Assembly (NCBI RefSeq): GCF_021347895.1 | Contig: NC_067131.1 | Location: forward strand, 4,368,653 to 4,432,652 | Source of the DNA: Acanthochromis polyacanthus | Taxonomy: Eukaryota; Chordata; Actinopteri; Pomacentridae | DNA length: 64,000 nt | Reading direction: 5' to 3' | Shown: positions 10,203 to 22,859 of the stretch, in pieces | Numbering within the stretch: position 1 is the stretch's first letter | How the letters are laid out: the number at the start of each line of letters is the position of its first letter | Made by a program: the position numbers and the translations under genes | The notes under the pieces: generated by a model | What the model was told of the DNA's origin: nothing | Database searches by the model: none | What the model saw: the letters and a program-made list of their open reading frames with translations, nothing else

Positions 10203-12697
10203 CCTGATTAACTGAGGCTCACTTCAGGACGACTCCCTTTTTCTTGCCAGTCTCTAAAACTGCAGAACCTGAATCTTTATCTCTATAAAACACTAAAGAA
10301 CAGACGCAGAGATCGAGCTGTTGAACACATTCAAGCTCACGGTTCTCTCATAAATAATGTCCAGAGAGAGAGCAGTGTTGTCCAAGCTTCTAATCAGCGG
10401 ATTGAACGGAGCCTGTTGTTCTGCCAGTCGGTGCAGAGTGATCCTTCAGAATAAAGCGCTGAAACCTCCGTGAGCTCGGTTATTTTCAGCTAAAGTCACA
10501 TGAGGTTAGTGATTCTGCCGCAGGTCTGCTCGTCTTCCTCGCTCACCAGCAGGAACATCCAGCAAACACCCACTTGATTTAGCATCAGCCTGAGCTCACA
10601 TCACTCCGTTTTAATGAGTGTTTTTAAGGACAGTTACAATGACTGAAAGGTGCTTTTCTCACATTTCACAATCTTTAGCCCGTTTCTCATCACTGTGAGC
10701 ATCCTGTACGTGATTTAGCTGCACATCAACAAGATGCTTTTGTCTGTCTGAGTAGTTCAAAGGTTTCTCCACCAGGAAGTGTGTGAATTAAGTTTATACT
10801 TAATGCACTTTGATATTTAGTTTTATGGGTAACACATGCTAACTATGGCTGTACGGTTATGGCCAAAATGATAATCACAATTAACTTTATCCATATTTAA
10901 GTCATGATTATTTATTGCAATTTAGAGGACCAAAATAATTATTTCTCATTTAAACGAATGGAGCTGATTTTACGTTCTGCAACATTCCTGCTAATGCAAT
11001 AAGCTTCTTTAAAATATAAATATAACTGCACCTCTGACTCCTCATCTGCTGAATATGTGCTCATCAATAGACACCACAGTCTACTATGTTCCATAAACGC
11101 CTCACATGCATGCTAGCTTGGCGGCCGCGCACAGAGAAGCCTCTAGCCTCCGCACTCAGTTTGTCTGACTTAAAAGGACTGTGAAGAGTGAAATAAGGTG
11201 TTCTGATGTAAGATTTGAGTTGAAGTTTTGTGATTTTATCTACTTAGGCTGTTTTTCTGTGAGAGGAGCACACATTTTAAAGGACAATTTGAAGGTAAAA
11301 TCTTGATTGACGTTTGAATAATTGCTAACGTTATGTTCACAGATACAAAGAAAAACTTACTGATCTGCAAAATTGCACCTCCTATTACAAACTATAAACG
11401 CTGTTCTCAATGTCACAGAAAAAATAATTAAGGCTTGAGGGAAAAAGTGCTTTTGAAACGTTAGAAGATCACTACATTGCAGAACACTAGCCGACATATG
11501 AAAGCTGTGGTTCCTCCATTAACCCATGAGTTTCGTATTTGTTGATAGAAAAGGCCTGTAAATGTCAGAAATGTTCACATAAAGGTGAGTTTTTAGTTAT
11601 TCACGATGTAGAGAAAAACGTCTTGTACCATTTGCACCTTTAGTCCCTACTTGAACCTGCTGCCTTTTCTGTGACTCATTGGAGTGAATTTGTCATTAAA
11701 TCCAGCAGGGCAACCAAAAATAATTAGCCGTGGGTGGCATTTCCCCTCTTTCAGTCAGTGGTGGGTATTTACATGATTTTATTTAGACATAATGATTGAG
11801 TTATTCTTTCTGGTGCATTGTGGGTGGGTACAAATGGTGCAGAACACAATGTGCAGGTTAGGATTGTTCATTTTAAGCAGCAGCTGCTGTAATTGAATAC
11901 TAAAGCCAATCACAAGTGTCTGAAGCTGCAGTTAATCCTTCCTGTTGCTAAATGCTCAGACTACTGCATCTTATATTGAAGAAACTAAGCTTCTTGACTC
12001 TGAGCATCTCTTGAAATACAAGTTAAATGTTATTTTCCACAATACTTTATAGTTTGTATAGATGATTTCAATGTTTTAATGTGGATCTAATGTGAGTATG
12101 GCCACTATCCTAGTATGGCATGTTGTAAAAATCAGAAAAATCAGCTGAAGTTTATGGAAAATTTTCTGTTATTGCAGCTATCAGGTCATAAAAAATACTG
12201 AGACATTAGTCTTTTTGGAAAATTTCATGGCAGCCCTGTCATCCTCATGGTGTTGGATGCAACATCTGGGAATACCAAAGTCTTAAGGATTTATTCTCTG
12301 TCCAGTTTGACTATGTGTTGATGAAATTTCCAATGCAATGCATCTGACAGTGCAGATATTTTGATCTTGACCAAGATGGCAGACCAACCAACCGGCAGAT
12401 TGACATGGCCCCCTTTAAACCAAGTTGTCAACACACTAGTATCGTAAAATAAGTTGTGTAGTTATATTTGGGAGAAAACCCAGTTTTCTGGCACCGTCAA
12501 CACAATCTAAATTCAAGGTTCAGAGCATAAGTTCACTAGTTAACATCAACTAAAAAAGCAGCAAATGAAAGCAGGTAAAATCGAGACTTAAGTTGAACTG
12601 AAAAGACTGAAGTTTTGTCACATTTTTTTGTGGTTGTTGGTTACAAATGAATGACTTCACAACTGTGCCAGGAAGAGTAGAATTTCTTGGTTTTGAC

Positions 12698-13100
12698 TAG
12701 GGCTGCAACTAACGACGCGTCGACGAGTCGTCTGAGCACGATACGTCATCAGAAGCGGAAGTGAACGCGCAATGCAACAGAAATCAGCGTCCGACTGGAG
12801 CGCGGAACACAGATGGACGTCGGCGCTGCATCATGCATGTATTATGTATGCACGATGCAGCGTGGATGTCCGCGTTCTATCGTAAACATGGATGTCAGCG
12901 TTTACTATACAGCTGTATCTAAACACGGACATCCGCGCTGCATCGTGCATACATAATACATGCACGATGCAGCGCCGACGTCCATCTGTGTTCTGCGCTC
13001 CAGTCGGAAGGTGATTTCTGTTGCATTGCGCGCTCACTTCCACTTTTGTTGACGTATCGTGCTCAGACGACTCGTCGACGCGTCGTTAGTTGCAGCCCTA
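12698..13100. mobile_element. 403-bp palindromic MITE with hAT-like termini
   Basis: The element starts TAGGGCTGCAACTAACGACG and ends with its inverse (CGTCGTTAGTTGCAGCCCTA). The arms stay complementary over most of each half, about 190 bp, including CGTCGACGAGTCGTCTGAGC and an ATGCACGATGCAGCG block, so a transcript would fold into a long hairpin. It is flanked by near-identical 8-bp repeats GTTTTGAC (12690-12697) and TTTTCGAC (13101-13108). The termini match what I remember of the abundant fish hAT-like MITE whose interiors occur elsewhere in this window. An 8-bp duplication suits hAT. It is unusually CpG-rich for its surroundings. Confidence 0.8.
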
Positions 13101-13757
13101 TTTTCGACCTGTACTGTTAATATGAATGGTTTATTTTTGGTGGATCGGTGGAGTAAAGTGATTTTGATGAAATATCACAATTTTAAGTTCCGATTTGGTC
13201 AATTATTTCACACATCACAGTTCAACCCTTAAGCGACTATAAATCTAATGGTTTCCTTTCTGTTTTTACATTTTATGGCTGATAAATGGTGCAATTGTGG
13301 CAGTTTATTAAAGATAACATATCTTCCAAGCCTACTGACGCATTTTGAGGTTCAAACGGTTGAACAACAATGATAATGGCTTATTTAGTCCAACAGAAGG
13401 TGTGGGACGTCCCTGCTGGTCCACATGTATGGTTCTAATATTGGACGATAATGGCCTTTTAATGGACAGATAACATCTGAAACAGGTGAATCAGATGAAG
13501 GAGTAAAAAACGAGCCTCTATTTGTGTTGACAGTCGATCCTTGCAGTTATTTTGATGACCTGTAATCATGCTGCTGTGATTAGCGTGCTGATAAGGCACA
13601 TCTTTAGATCTCTGATAATCAAATTGACTCTTTCCACAACAGTCTGGCTCGTGTACTGATTTGTGCGCCTCTCTTTGTGTGGATGATTGTGTAGGCGTGA
13701 GTGTGGAGGGGGAGTCGGTATTTGTGCAGACAGATGTGGCTGCATGTGCTTATCTCG

Positions 13758-13785
13758 GTGTGTGTGTGTGTGTGTGTGTGTGTGC
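13758..13785 (+). repeat. (TG)n dinucleotide run
   Basis: An uninterrupted run of about 13 TG units lies within intronic sequence. The open frames on both strands across this region (13566-14122) owe their length to it and show no domain. Confidence 0.9.
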
Positions 13786-14949
13786 GGCTTTGTGTTAGCG
13801 AGGTGCGCTCCATCATTGCTATTCTGTGATGGCATCTCCTTCCATTGTGGAGCCTGTTCCTCTGTAGGGCTGAAGAAGGCCTCCGCTGGGCCTCCTGTAA
13901 TGACCCTCCATGTGCTGCACATTCAGACTCATCCATCACCGTGAACCACTGACAGAACAAAGGGCACATGTGCAAACGTATGTCTGAGTGGTTGTGGGTT
14001 TTTTTTCCTTGTGCACTGTATGATCCTTTTGCATGCGGCGTCCCACTGCTGCAGCTCCCCGTAGATGTGGCTTTAACCTTTATCTCTCCTTCAACATGCT
14101 GCACAGTGCACGACATGCACAATAGCGGGGCAGGGAGAAGGGCAGCTTACAGCAGCAACAAAGCAACACTTCATGCTCCTCAGAGTGACAGCGAGGCCAG
14201 AACAGAATGACACCGCCGATGGGAATAAACTGTCACGACTTGTTTTTGACAGCTTCCAAAATCCGCCCGACATTAATCTGTTTTATGTTTTCCTGCGTTA
14301 TTCTGAAGTTTGATTGAAGCGGTTTTAATTTTGAGACAGAAACTTATCAATACGGCACCGAGTTGGAGTGATTCAGAGATTCAGGCGTAAGAAGATAACC
14401 CTCTTATCGGCCTTGACGCACCAGAAATTCAGAAATGTTTCATTCTTATTTAGCATAAAAAGGACGAGGGGGGGAGGATTAGTTTCCCATGCCTTCCCTT
14501 CATCCTTCCTTTTCCCCCTTCTCCCTTTTCTATTTTTGACTCTATCCCCTTTTGCACAGAGCTCCCCAAACACACTCCCCTCCACTTCCTCCCTTCTCTC
14601 TCTTTCTTGACTTCTGGAGACGAGGCAATGAAATATTTAAGGCCGTGCTGCTGTGGAGGTCTATATTTAGCCGAGACGGAGCCACCCCCTTTTTTCTCCC
14701 TTGTCTCTTTCTGGTGTGTGTTGTCGTGCACGGCGACTGCAGCAGAGCGGCCGTCCTGCATCCATCACACATAAACTCTGCAGAATCGATGAGAGATTCA
14801 GGCGACCCAGAAGACCTCGCCATACGTTCCACCCTCTTATATTGATTGCAGTAAATTCTCAAATGGTCAGAGGAGCAGAGCTGTCGCTGGTGCATCCTAA
14901 ACAGTCCGTCGCAGGGCTGACACAAAGAGACAAGATGGCTAAATTGGAG

Positions 14950-15110
14950 TCACCCATGCATGCCTTTGGTCTGTGGGAGTCTGAGCACCCAGAAAACCCC
15001 CCACAGCCACATGGGAGGACATGCAAACTCTATGAAAACACACCAAAACCCAGCAGGTTCAAACCCAGTAGCTGAAAGGCAATGCTCCCGACCGCTGCAA
15101 ACCCAATCCT
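14950..15110 (-). repeat. Dispersed LINE/SINE-type fragment
   Basis: The sequence TTTGGTCTGTGGGAG, followed by GAGCACCCAGAAAACCC and GGAGGACATGCAAACTC, and then GGTTCAAACCCAGTAGC, follows a very common fish interspersed repeat (usually TTTGGACTGTGGGAGGAAAC and GAGAACATGCAAACTCC) at roughly 80% by eye. It is normally found as truncated pieces. The element class and orientation are uncertain. Confidence 0.6.
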
Positions 15111-15924
15111 CCCTCCGTGTTTGCATTTAGTTCTCATGAATTCTGAATGCCTCGGCGCTAATTCTGTCAGTAGAACAACTCGCCATTCTCTCCATTCTCT
15201 GCTTAATTCTGTTTGCTTTTACTCTGTCGCCTTTATTTCACAATCACAGCAGCTTAAGCTTCTGTTTTAATGGGAAATGTGTGTCACTAACAGAGGCTTA
15301 ACACCCAGCAAGAAAAAAAAGGAAAAAGGAAAGTGAAGGAGATTAGAGTTAAATGGTGAACGAAAACAGTGTTTCTCTTTCTGTTTCTGTTCAAAAAGAA
15401 GCTCTGGGCAGCAGACTGAGTTACCGTGACTGATGTAGGACTGACAAAATGTGCATGATGAAGAAGTTTTAAGCTCCACGTTTCAGAATACCAAAGAGGA
15501 AGTGAAGCACAGCAATTAATCCACAGCTTTTATTTGTGCAAACAGAACAATGCCTCAACTTGGTAATGCTGTATTTGTTAAGGATATTTGTGATTTTACG
15601 ACTTCTGTGTGAAGAATCTGCGAATAATCACAGAATTTTTGACTTTCTGATGGTGATTGAACTACTCTTGCTCACCTTTTGGTTTTGTTGGGGAAATAAG
15701 CCAAATCCAAAAATAATAGTTTGTAAAAATACTTAATTTTACATGTCGCATTTAAAAAATTGCCAGAAGCTAAACCACTTGCACCAGATCCTGGAAAACT
15801 AAAATATTTACAATCCTCGGTGTAACTTAGAAGCCACTAGTGTCACATGACAAGAACTCCTGAACTTTTTGGCTGAACTGCAGACAGTGTTTACAGAGCA
15901 AAATATAGGTCTTATATTTATACT

Positions 15925-16405
15925 ATATACACTAACATTCAAAAATTTGGGGTCACTTTTAACACCTTTAACAACAAGAACACCGAACCTATTGTCAAGC
16001 ATGGTGGTGGCAGTATCATGCTCTGGTGCTTTACACAAAGTAAATGGAATAATGCAGAAGAAGGAGGATTACCTCCACATTCTTCAGAAAAACCTAAAAT
16101 CATCAGTAGAAGGTTAACTCTTGGATGCAGTTGTGTGTTGCAACAAGACAATGACCCCAAACACACATCAAAGGTGCTAAAGAAATGGTTAAATCAGGCT
16201 AGAATGAAAGCTCTAGACTGGTCTCGCCAAAGTTCTGACTTAAACCCATCAAGAAACAAGCGTATGTAAGAAAGACAACAAATTTAGTTGAACTGCACCA
16301 ATTCTGTCAAGAGGAGGAGTCAAATATAAACCAGAAGCTTGTGAATGGAAACCAAAAGCACCTAGTTAAAAGGACATTTGACCCCAAATTTACAGAAAAA
16401 CCTAC
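15925..16405 (+). pseudogene. Tc1-like transposase pseudogene, C-terminal part, + strand
   Basis: Frames at about 15990-16270 give the DDE-transposase signatures KHGGGSIMLW (15998 on, in a different frame from what follows) and DNDPKHTSKVLKKWLNQARM, then LDWSRQSSDLNP. The second catalytic Asp region (QQDNDPKHT) is preserved. The region of the final Glu (NPIENLW in the family) is destroyed (NPSRNKR) and the frame is broken. Flanks TTTGGGGTCACTTTTAAC and ACATTTGACCCCAAATTTAC are the degraded inverted ends of the element. It is the same family, in inverse orientation, as 20745-21255. Confidence 0.8.
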
Positions 16406-16525
16406 AGTAAATCTATGAAAGAACCAAAATTCATGATTGTTTTCTTCTCATGACAGAGATTCATGTGTTTCTATGATTGAAAATTAAGGTAAAGAATTCA
16501 TTGGAAGCTCAAGACTGCCATGATA

Positions 16526-16883
16526 TACTCGACCATTCGAGTATTTTGGGTCACCGAGAAATGTCCTCTTTTTTAAAACAAAGGCAGTTTTTTTTCAATA
16601 AAGATAGCAATAAATGAATGAAAAATGTAGTCTAGACATTGTTAATGTGGTAAATGACTATTCTAGCTGGAAACGGCTGATTTTTAATGTAATATCTCCA
16701 TAGGGGTGCAGAGGAACATTTCCAGCAACCATCACTCCTGTGTTCTGATGCTACATTGTGTTAGCTAATGGTGTTGAAAGGCTCATTGATGATTAGAAAA
16801 CCCTTAGCACGTGGATAAACATGGGAGTTTTCATGGAAACATAAAATTGTCTGGGTGACCCCAAACTTTTTAACAGTAGTGTA
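16526..16883. mobile_element. Tc1/mariner-type MITE, complete copy
   Basis: About 358 bp with ends matching TACACTACCGTTCAAAAGTT plus TGGGGTCACC: the left end is degraded (CATTCGAGTATTTTGGGTCA), and the right end reads TGACCCCAAACTTTTTAACA, then GTAGTGTA. The internal sequence (TAGCTGGAAACGGCTGATTT; CATCACTCCTGTGTTCTGAT) is shared with the partial copy at 18815-19645. It has no coding capacity. Confidence 0.8.
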
Positions 16884-18814
16884 TTTTTTTTTCTAATGTT
16901 GGTCATGTCTGTGGGAACTGTACTTACTAGAATGACCGTTTTGTACAAAAAAAGTCAAAGAATCTCAACTTTTTTTAATCATCGCTGTCATTATTTGTGG
17001 CACCATAGCTGTTAAACTGCCTAAAACACATTTCTCTTTACCTTCTTCTTGGTTGTTCTGTTTCTATAGAGGTGCAAGACTTTATTTTGCCGTGAAAAAT
17101 GAGTCTACAGAGAGTAAAAATATGACGAGAGCAACTAAAGGAACTGTTGGAGTTCAGAAGGTTCAAGAACATCGTGTTCATACGCGCTAGTTTTTCCATC
17201 GACGGGAAGCAAATATGTCAAGGTTTATTTCTTAAACTTTGTAACAGAAGTGTTTGGGAAGTGCTTTACACTGAAAAGTACACGACAAAAGCATGCAACC
17301 TTAAGCTTTGCTGAAGCACTTGTTTTCATCGGTAAGATGCAGTAAAGCGTGTTTAAAAAATCTACATTTTGAGGAAGCAGTTGCCAATACTTTGGTCTTG
17401 GATTTGCTTTTTCACCTGTAGATGAACAACCACAGTGAGAAAAGCGGAAGTAAAATACACTATTTTTAAAAATCTTCTGACTTTATGTTAAATTTGTGGA
17501 GGCATTTGACTTAATTATTCATCCTTTTCATCTCCTTTCATTCAGTTTTTCTGGCATTTCTATCAGTTTTTCCTCCGCCGGCGCTGCATCACACACTTCC
17601 ACTCTGCCTCGCACATTCTCCACCGAGAGGGAAAAGTAAAAATAGCTTTGTGTTGAATTATTCATCCTCACCCTCAATTCTCACAGGTGGTAAGCTGCAG
17701 ATTTTTGCTCGGTGAAATGCAACATGCAAAAACACCGCTCTTTTGGCTTAAAAGCAAGAAAAGTGGAACCTTTGGACCAGTTAGAATGACATTCGATGTT
17801 GAGATTTGAAATTTCTAAGTAGAGTGCACATTTTCCGTCTCCTGCCGTCTGTCAGTCACGACTTAATGACAAAGTTTGTTTCAGCCGACTCTTGTAGAAC
17901 CCTCATCTCTGCTGTCTCCTCGTCTCTGCGGTGTCTGTGTTGTGTAAGCAGCTGGAATTGGTTTCTCAGAAAAGCTCTGCAGGTTGTTTCTGTAGCAACA
18001 GCTCGCTTCTGGCTGCTTCCACTGCCGTCGGTGTCCACGGTGACTAATGAAAAACCCTGTGCACCGGGCTGATTGTATGTTTGGGTCACTGACAGAGTTC
18101 ATTCACTCTGCTGTCGTTCCTGCTGTCTGTGGGCACGTTGGTGCATCAAGAAGACTGATGGTGCTGAAAAATTTACTCGATTAATCAAGAAACACAAGAT
18201 TTATCAAGATGAAGTTCAAATTTACCATTATATTTCCATTCAGATGCTAAAACTATATTCAACGTGTGTTATTTTATGACACAAATCCAACCTCCTCAAA
18301 CATTAAAACTAGTTTAATCCCTAACAGCACTATAAAAAGGCATTTTGTAAAAGTCTTAGAATAGAATCCATACGCAGCATGAACGGGCTCAGTGGACACA
18401 CCAGCCTTCAGCACCTGTCGAGTACGTTCTGCAGCTGCAGCAGTGATTTTATTCAATTATTCATCGTCTAAGTACTTCAGGTTCCACTGGTATTTGCTGC
18501 TTTTACGCCTTCACATGATTGTAAATTAAATATAATTCGGTTTTAGTCAGTCAAAACAAGCCGTTTGAAGATGTCACCTTGGATTCTTGGAAACAGTTTG
18601 GATATTTTTAGCTATTTTCTGACAGAAAATTAAAATATAGTTCACTTTAAGAGGCCCAACGAGGTTAAACTGTATCGTATTTCATAAATAATGGGAGATT
18701 CTGCAGTCAGGTTAGCAGCTTGTGTGCCTTGAGCTAAATGCTAGTGTTTCCTTGCTAGAATGTGCAACATATAAAATGCTTAATTTTCCTCCATCGCAGC
18801 TGAGTATGGACAAA

Positions 18815-19645
18815 TACACTACCGTTCAAAAGTTTGGGGTCACTTAGAAATCTCTAGCCTAGCCGCGCTAGATAACCCACGACAACGAATTTAATTCTCT
18901 GCCAGGGTGGGTCTAGTTACCCTCCATAAGGCTCGAGGTTGGATTCTCCTAAAACTGGCCGGACCAATCACCATGAAGTGTAGAGTCAGAAGGCGGGCGT
19001 AACTAAGTGACGACAGAGGCGCGACGATTCTGACAGAAACAACCGGAAACAACTAGCCTAGCCACGCTAGACAACCCACGGCAACAAATTTAATTCTCTG
19101 CCAGGGTCGACAACAAAAACGACAACAGTCATTGAGCTCCATTAGCACCGACTCTGAATAATCTTTCTGTTAACATGTCTGTAATATACTTGAGCTTCAC
19201 CCATTGACTGTATAAATAAGGCTTCACCGAACTACCTCATCCTCTGATTTCCGGCGCTCTAGGAACTACGTCAGCCTATTCATTGCGCTGATTGGTTGTA
19301 TACCTACCCAAATGCTGCAGAGTGATTTGATAGACAACCTTTTAGCCCGCCTCCCTCCCTGTTGAGAGTTCCTAGACCCTTGTGTCTTCAGACCTGGGTC
19401 TAGGACGGCTAGGCTAGGAAATCTCCTTATTTTTGAAAGAAAAGCATTTTTTATTAATGAAGATAACATTAAATGAATGATAAATCCAGTCTAGACATCG
19501 TTAATGTGGTAAATGACTATTCTAGCTGGACATGTTTAATGGAATATCTCCATAGGGGTACAGAGGAACATTTCCAGCAACCATCACTCCTGTGTTCTAA
19601 TGCTACATTGTGTTAGCTAATGGTGCTGAAAGGCTCATTGATGAT
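18815..19645. mobile_element. Tc1/mariner-type MITE, right-truncated, interrupted by a transposon
   Basis: The left end TACACTACCGTTCAAAAGTT is intact. Homology to the copy at 16526-16883 runs through ATTCTAGCTGGACATG and CATCACTCCTGTGTTC and stops at about 19645, so the right end is missing. The inner element at 18855-19416 is inserted about 40 bp from the left end. Confidence 0.75.
18855..19416 (+). mobile_element. Second copy of the TAGCCTAG transposon (helicase fragment absent)
   Basis: It begins TAGCCTAGCCGCGCTAGATA and ends GGTCTAGGACGGCTAGGCTA. The flanks AGAAATCTC (18846-18854) and GGAAATCTC (19417-19425) form a 9-bp target duplication with one change. It shares the left block GGACCAATCACCATGAAGTG and the right block GGAACTACGTCAGCCTATTC with the copy at 3377-3855. 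A second left terminus, TAGCCTAGCCACGCTAGA, occurs inside at 19054, so the left end was duplicated. Between 19105 and 19250 it carries sequence unrelated to the helicase fragment of the other copy. Confidence 0.8.
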
Positions 19646-19837
19646 GCAGCTATTTTGCAGCTTTACATCCTCCAGTAAATACAAGGACCTTCCAGCTTTC
19701 TCTACCTCCTCCTCTCTGCTGCTGTAAACTGTCCAGGTTTGTCTCGGATCATTTAACCTCCCACAAAAAAATAAATAAAAGGGTCTTCGAGTGTGTCGCC
19801 ATCCATTCATACCTTCTTACTCTCCTCTAACCTCCCC

Positions 19838-19930
19838 CCCCCAGCCTTTGTCCTTCTGTCTCCCTCCCACTCGCCTCACATCCTTCCTTCTCCTCCCCCC
19901 CCTACCCCCACCCCCCCACCCCCCCGTCCT
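19838..19930 (+). repeat. C-rich pyrimidine tract
   Basis: A run of CCTCC/CCCCCC blocks on the + strand, including several C homopolymers of six or more. Low-complexity intronic DNA. The 63-residue frame across it (19791-19982) is proline-rich only for this reason. Confidence 0.8.
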
Positions 19931-20744
19931 ACAGCATGAGTCAGCAGCGGTACGGCGGCCCTTCATCGATCTGTCAGAGTGATGTGGTCATATTCGGTTT
20001 CTGTCCTTCCCAGAAGACCTGAACGTTTAGCCTCCCTCTTCCCCCCAGAACTGTCGGCTTCTGACACCACAGAAGGGATTTGGGGAAGTGCTAAGACGGA
20101 CTGCTTGCAGGGGGGATAAAAATATAAAGTGTTAGTGAGAGGAGGGAGGGCGGTGAGGCAAACAATGCAAAATGGATCAAATAAAAAAAAACAACAAGGA
20201 GAAAAAGTTGCAGAGGACGCCGGCGGTGAAAAACAGTTGCATCGATCTGCTGAAGTAAAATGTGCTTCTTGGTTCAGGTGACCGATCAGGAATCGCATTA
20301 GTCTGCAGCAGAAAGATTCACATTCGCTGCAGACATGTCGGCGCCACTGAGCTTCGTTCATTAGTTTCCTTTCTGTTCGTGTGTGACGAAGGTGTTTGAG
20401 TCACGCTATCTGAATCATATCTTTATTTGTTTGTTTGGGGATGGGATTAGTTTTCAACGGCTGCATGACGTGTTTCAGCTCCGTAACTGCAAACACTTTT
20501 AGAATTTTCAAGAAATTATTTACATTTTGTTGGTTTGTTTTAATATCTATTACTGGTATTTCCATCCTCTGAGGTGTCTTTGTATTCAGTTGTGAACAAA
20601 ACTGCACATACGCTTGTAAAGACCACATTTATCATGGAAGTCTTGAGCTTCCACTGACTTCTATTCCTTCATTTTCTGTGGCGTAATCATTGAAACGCAT
20701 GAAAGAAAATGTGACGAAAAGAAAACCAGCATGCATTTTGGTTG

Positions 20745-21255
20745 TTTCATGTATTTATTGTAGGTTTTCTGTAAATTTGGCAAAATCTTCCAGGTCAAAA
20801 ATATACATCCAACAATGCTGATATTTGGTTAAATGTTCTTTGGCTGTTTCCACCTTCAGTAGGTGCTTTTGGTTTCCATCCGCAAGCTTCCGGTTTATCT
20901 TTGACTCTTCTTCTTGACAGAATTAGTCAGTTCAGTTAAATTTGTTGCCTTTCTTGCAGAGACTTGTTTCTTGATGAGTTTTAAGTCAGAACTTTGGGGA
21001 GACCAGTCTAAAACTTTAATTCTAGCCTGATTGAACCATTTCTTTACCACTTTTGATGTGTGTCTGGGCTCATTGTCGTGGTTGTAAAAATCAACTGCAT
21101 TCAAGATTTAACCTTCTACTGATGATTTTAGGTTTTCCTGAAGAATGTGGAGGTAATCCTCCTTCTTCATTATTCCATTAGCACCAAAACAGCCCCAGAG
21201 CATGATACTGCCACCACCATGCTTGGCGAAAAGTTTGGTGTTCTTCTTGTTAAAG
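20745..21255 (-). pseudogene. Tc1-like transposase pseudogene, - strand
   Basis: On the - strand the region gives a KHGGGSIMLWGCFGANGI-like stretch (21175-21225) and then, in another frame, HDNEPRHTSKVVKKWFNQAR and VLDWSPQSSDL, followed by ARKATNLTELTNSVKKKS (20895-21104). These are the middle and C-terminal DDE regions of a Tc1 transposase with frameshifts. The expected NPIENLW box reads KLIKKQV. It is the same family as 15925-16405. The outer end (GTAGGTTTTCTGTAAATTTG, near 20760) is the inverse of that element's right end. Confidence 0.8.
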
Positions 21256-22859
21256 GCTTCTTAACTTCTCTGCTGTTTTGTATGTATTGCATCAGAAAAA
21301 TATCTCCTACTCTCCATGTAAACCAGGAAAAACTACCGCTTAAAATGTATTATTTGCTAGATAATTAAACGCCAATAAATCCTTCACGTTACCTTGAAGC
21401 CTCTCAGATCCTCAGAATAGCAATGTTAAGTGTTTAACGAACAAACTGGTGGGTGAAAAAAAATCGAGTCTTTTCATGAATGGCCTTCCAAGCAATAAAA
21501 AGTCCCTAAAAATGGACATTTTTCAGAAAAATCTCAAAGCCTACATGTTTTCAGGAGCTTTTAGTAGTTCTCAGTGGTCTTAATTTATAGTATTTTAGAT
21601 GTATTTGTCCTAAACTTTCTCTTATAACTTGTTATCCTGTACTTTGTTGTTCTTTGCACTTATTTGTGTCAACATGTGCAGCCCTTTGGTTAACTCCAGC
21701 CGTTTTAAACGTGCTCTGTGACTAACCGTGATTTGATTCGATCTAAATTGGCTTTAAGTGTCCGTCTGGAGCTCTGGGATCTGTGAAGGGGTCAAACCAG
21801 AACGAGATGTTAAGCTGCTGTTTAAGCTGCATTAGCACTCGATGATAATGAGATTTTGGCGGAAAAAAACAATGAATGTGGCCCTGGATGTTCATTGTGA
21901 TGAGAAGAGTCTGCTAACTGAGTTAACCAATGGAAACCAATGGACGCTGGGAGGCACTGGGTATTATTTAGCCGTCTTTTGCACAAATTTAACATCCATA
22001 TGTGTGTGTTTTTTGAAGGCAACATGAGTCTAAGGATTGATTTGACACTGAAACCTGAGTCCAGTGTGACTGTTGTAGAGTGATATCAGCACAGGAAATA
22101 TATTCAACGTGGACTTAAAGGACAGATTTGAAGTCAACTGTCGTAGAAATCCCACTTAAATGTTCAAAAGACAGCAGAATCATTACATTGGAAGGTGGAG
22201 ACACATAAATGAGATAAAGCCTAATAACGTTGGTGTTGTCTTTTAAATAAATTTGATGCAGTTGTTTCGTTTTGCTGCCGAGTGTTTCGTTCGATGCAGA
22301 CACTAATGAATATTTAAGTTCTGTTCAATAGAAGTGCCGGGTGCATTTTGTGTTAAACGTGGCGCTAACGTCGTCCATAAAAGTAAAAAAGGAGCGATAA
22401 GGAAGACGAAAGGAAGCCGAGCTGCCTTTGTCTTTGCCTCCAAGGTCAGCCGTTCTGCTGAATCAAATGTTTCCGACTGATAGAAGTGGGGCTTCTCTCC
22501 CTCTGCTTCCTCCATCCATCACCCTCCCCCCTCTTGTTTTTCACTTCACATTCCTCCTCCCATCCTCCTCCTCCTCTCTCTCTCTCCCTCCGTCTCCATC
22601 CTTTCTGGGGCGCTGCGGATGCAGTTCCCATGGCAACCATTGGATCCATGTTTGTCTGATACGTATGAGATCCATTAATAACCCTGCCGGCTGCAGATAA
22701 TAACGGAGCATCTCGTCCCCGAAACCGCAGACGGAGGGAAGAGATGGAGGCAGAGACACAAGCTGGAAAACCCGAACAGCACAGAGCAGCAGGGAAATAG
22801 ATGAATGCACTTTTTACTGCTATAGAACCCCTGTAATGCTAATATTTTGAAGGAAAATT

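Noticed and set aside
9553..10215. 220-codon + strand frame of HPSI repeats
   Set aside because: Pure translation of the TCCA microsatellite. No start context, no domain.
13566..14122. 118- and 167-codon - strand frames with His-Thr repeats
   Set aside because: Driven by the (TG)n run on the + strand. No homology recognised.
15040..15075. tRNA-like B-box (GGTTCAAACCC)
   Set aside because: It lies in a known type of dispersed repeat and no cloverleaf or A-box could be formed.
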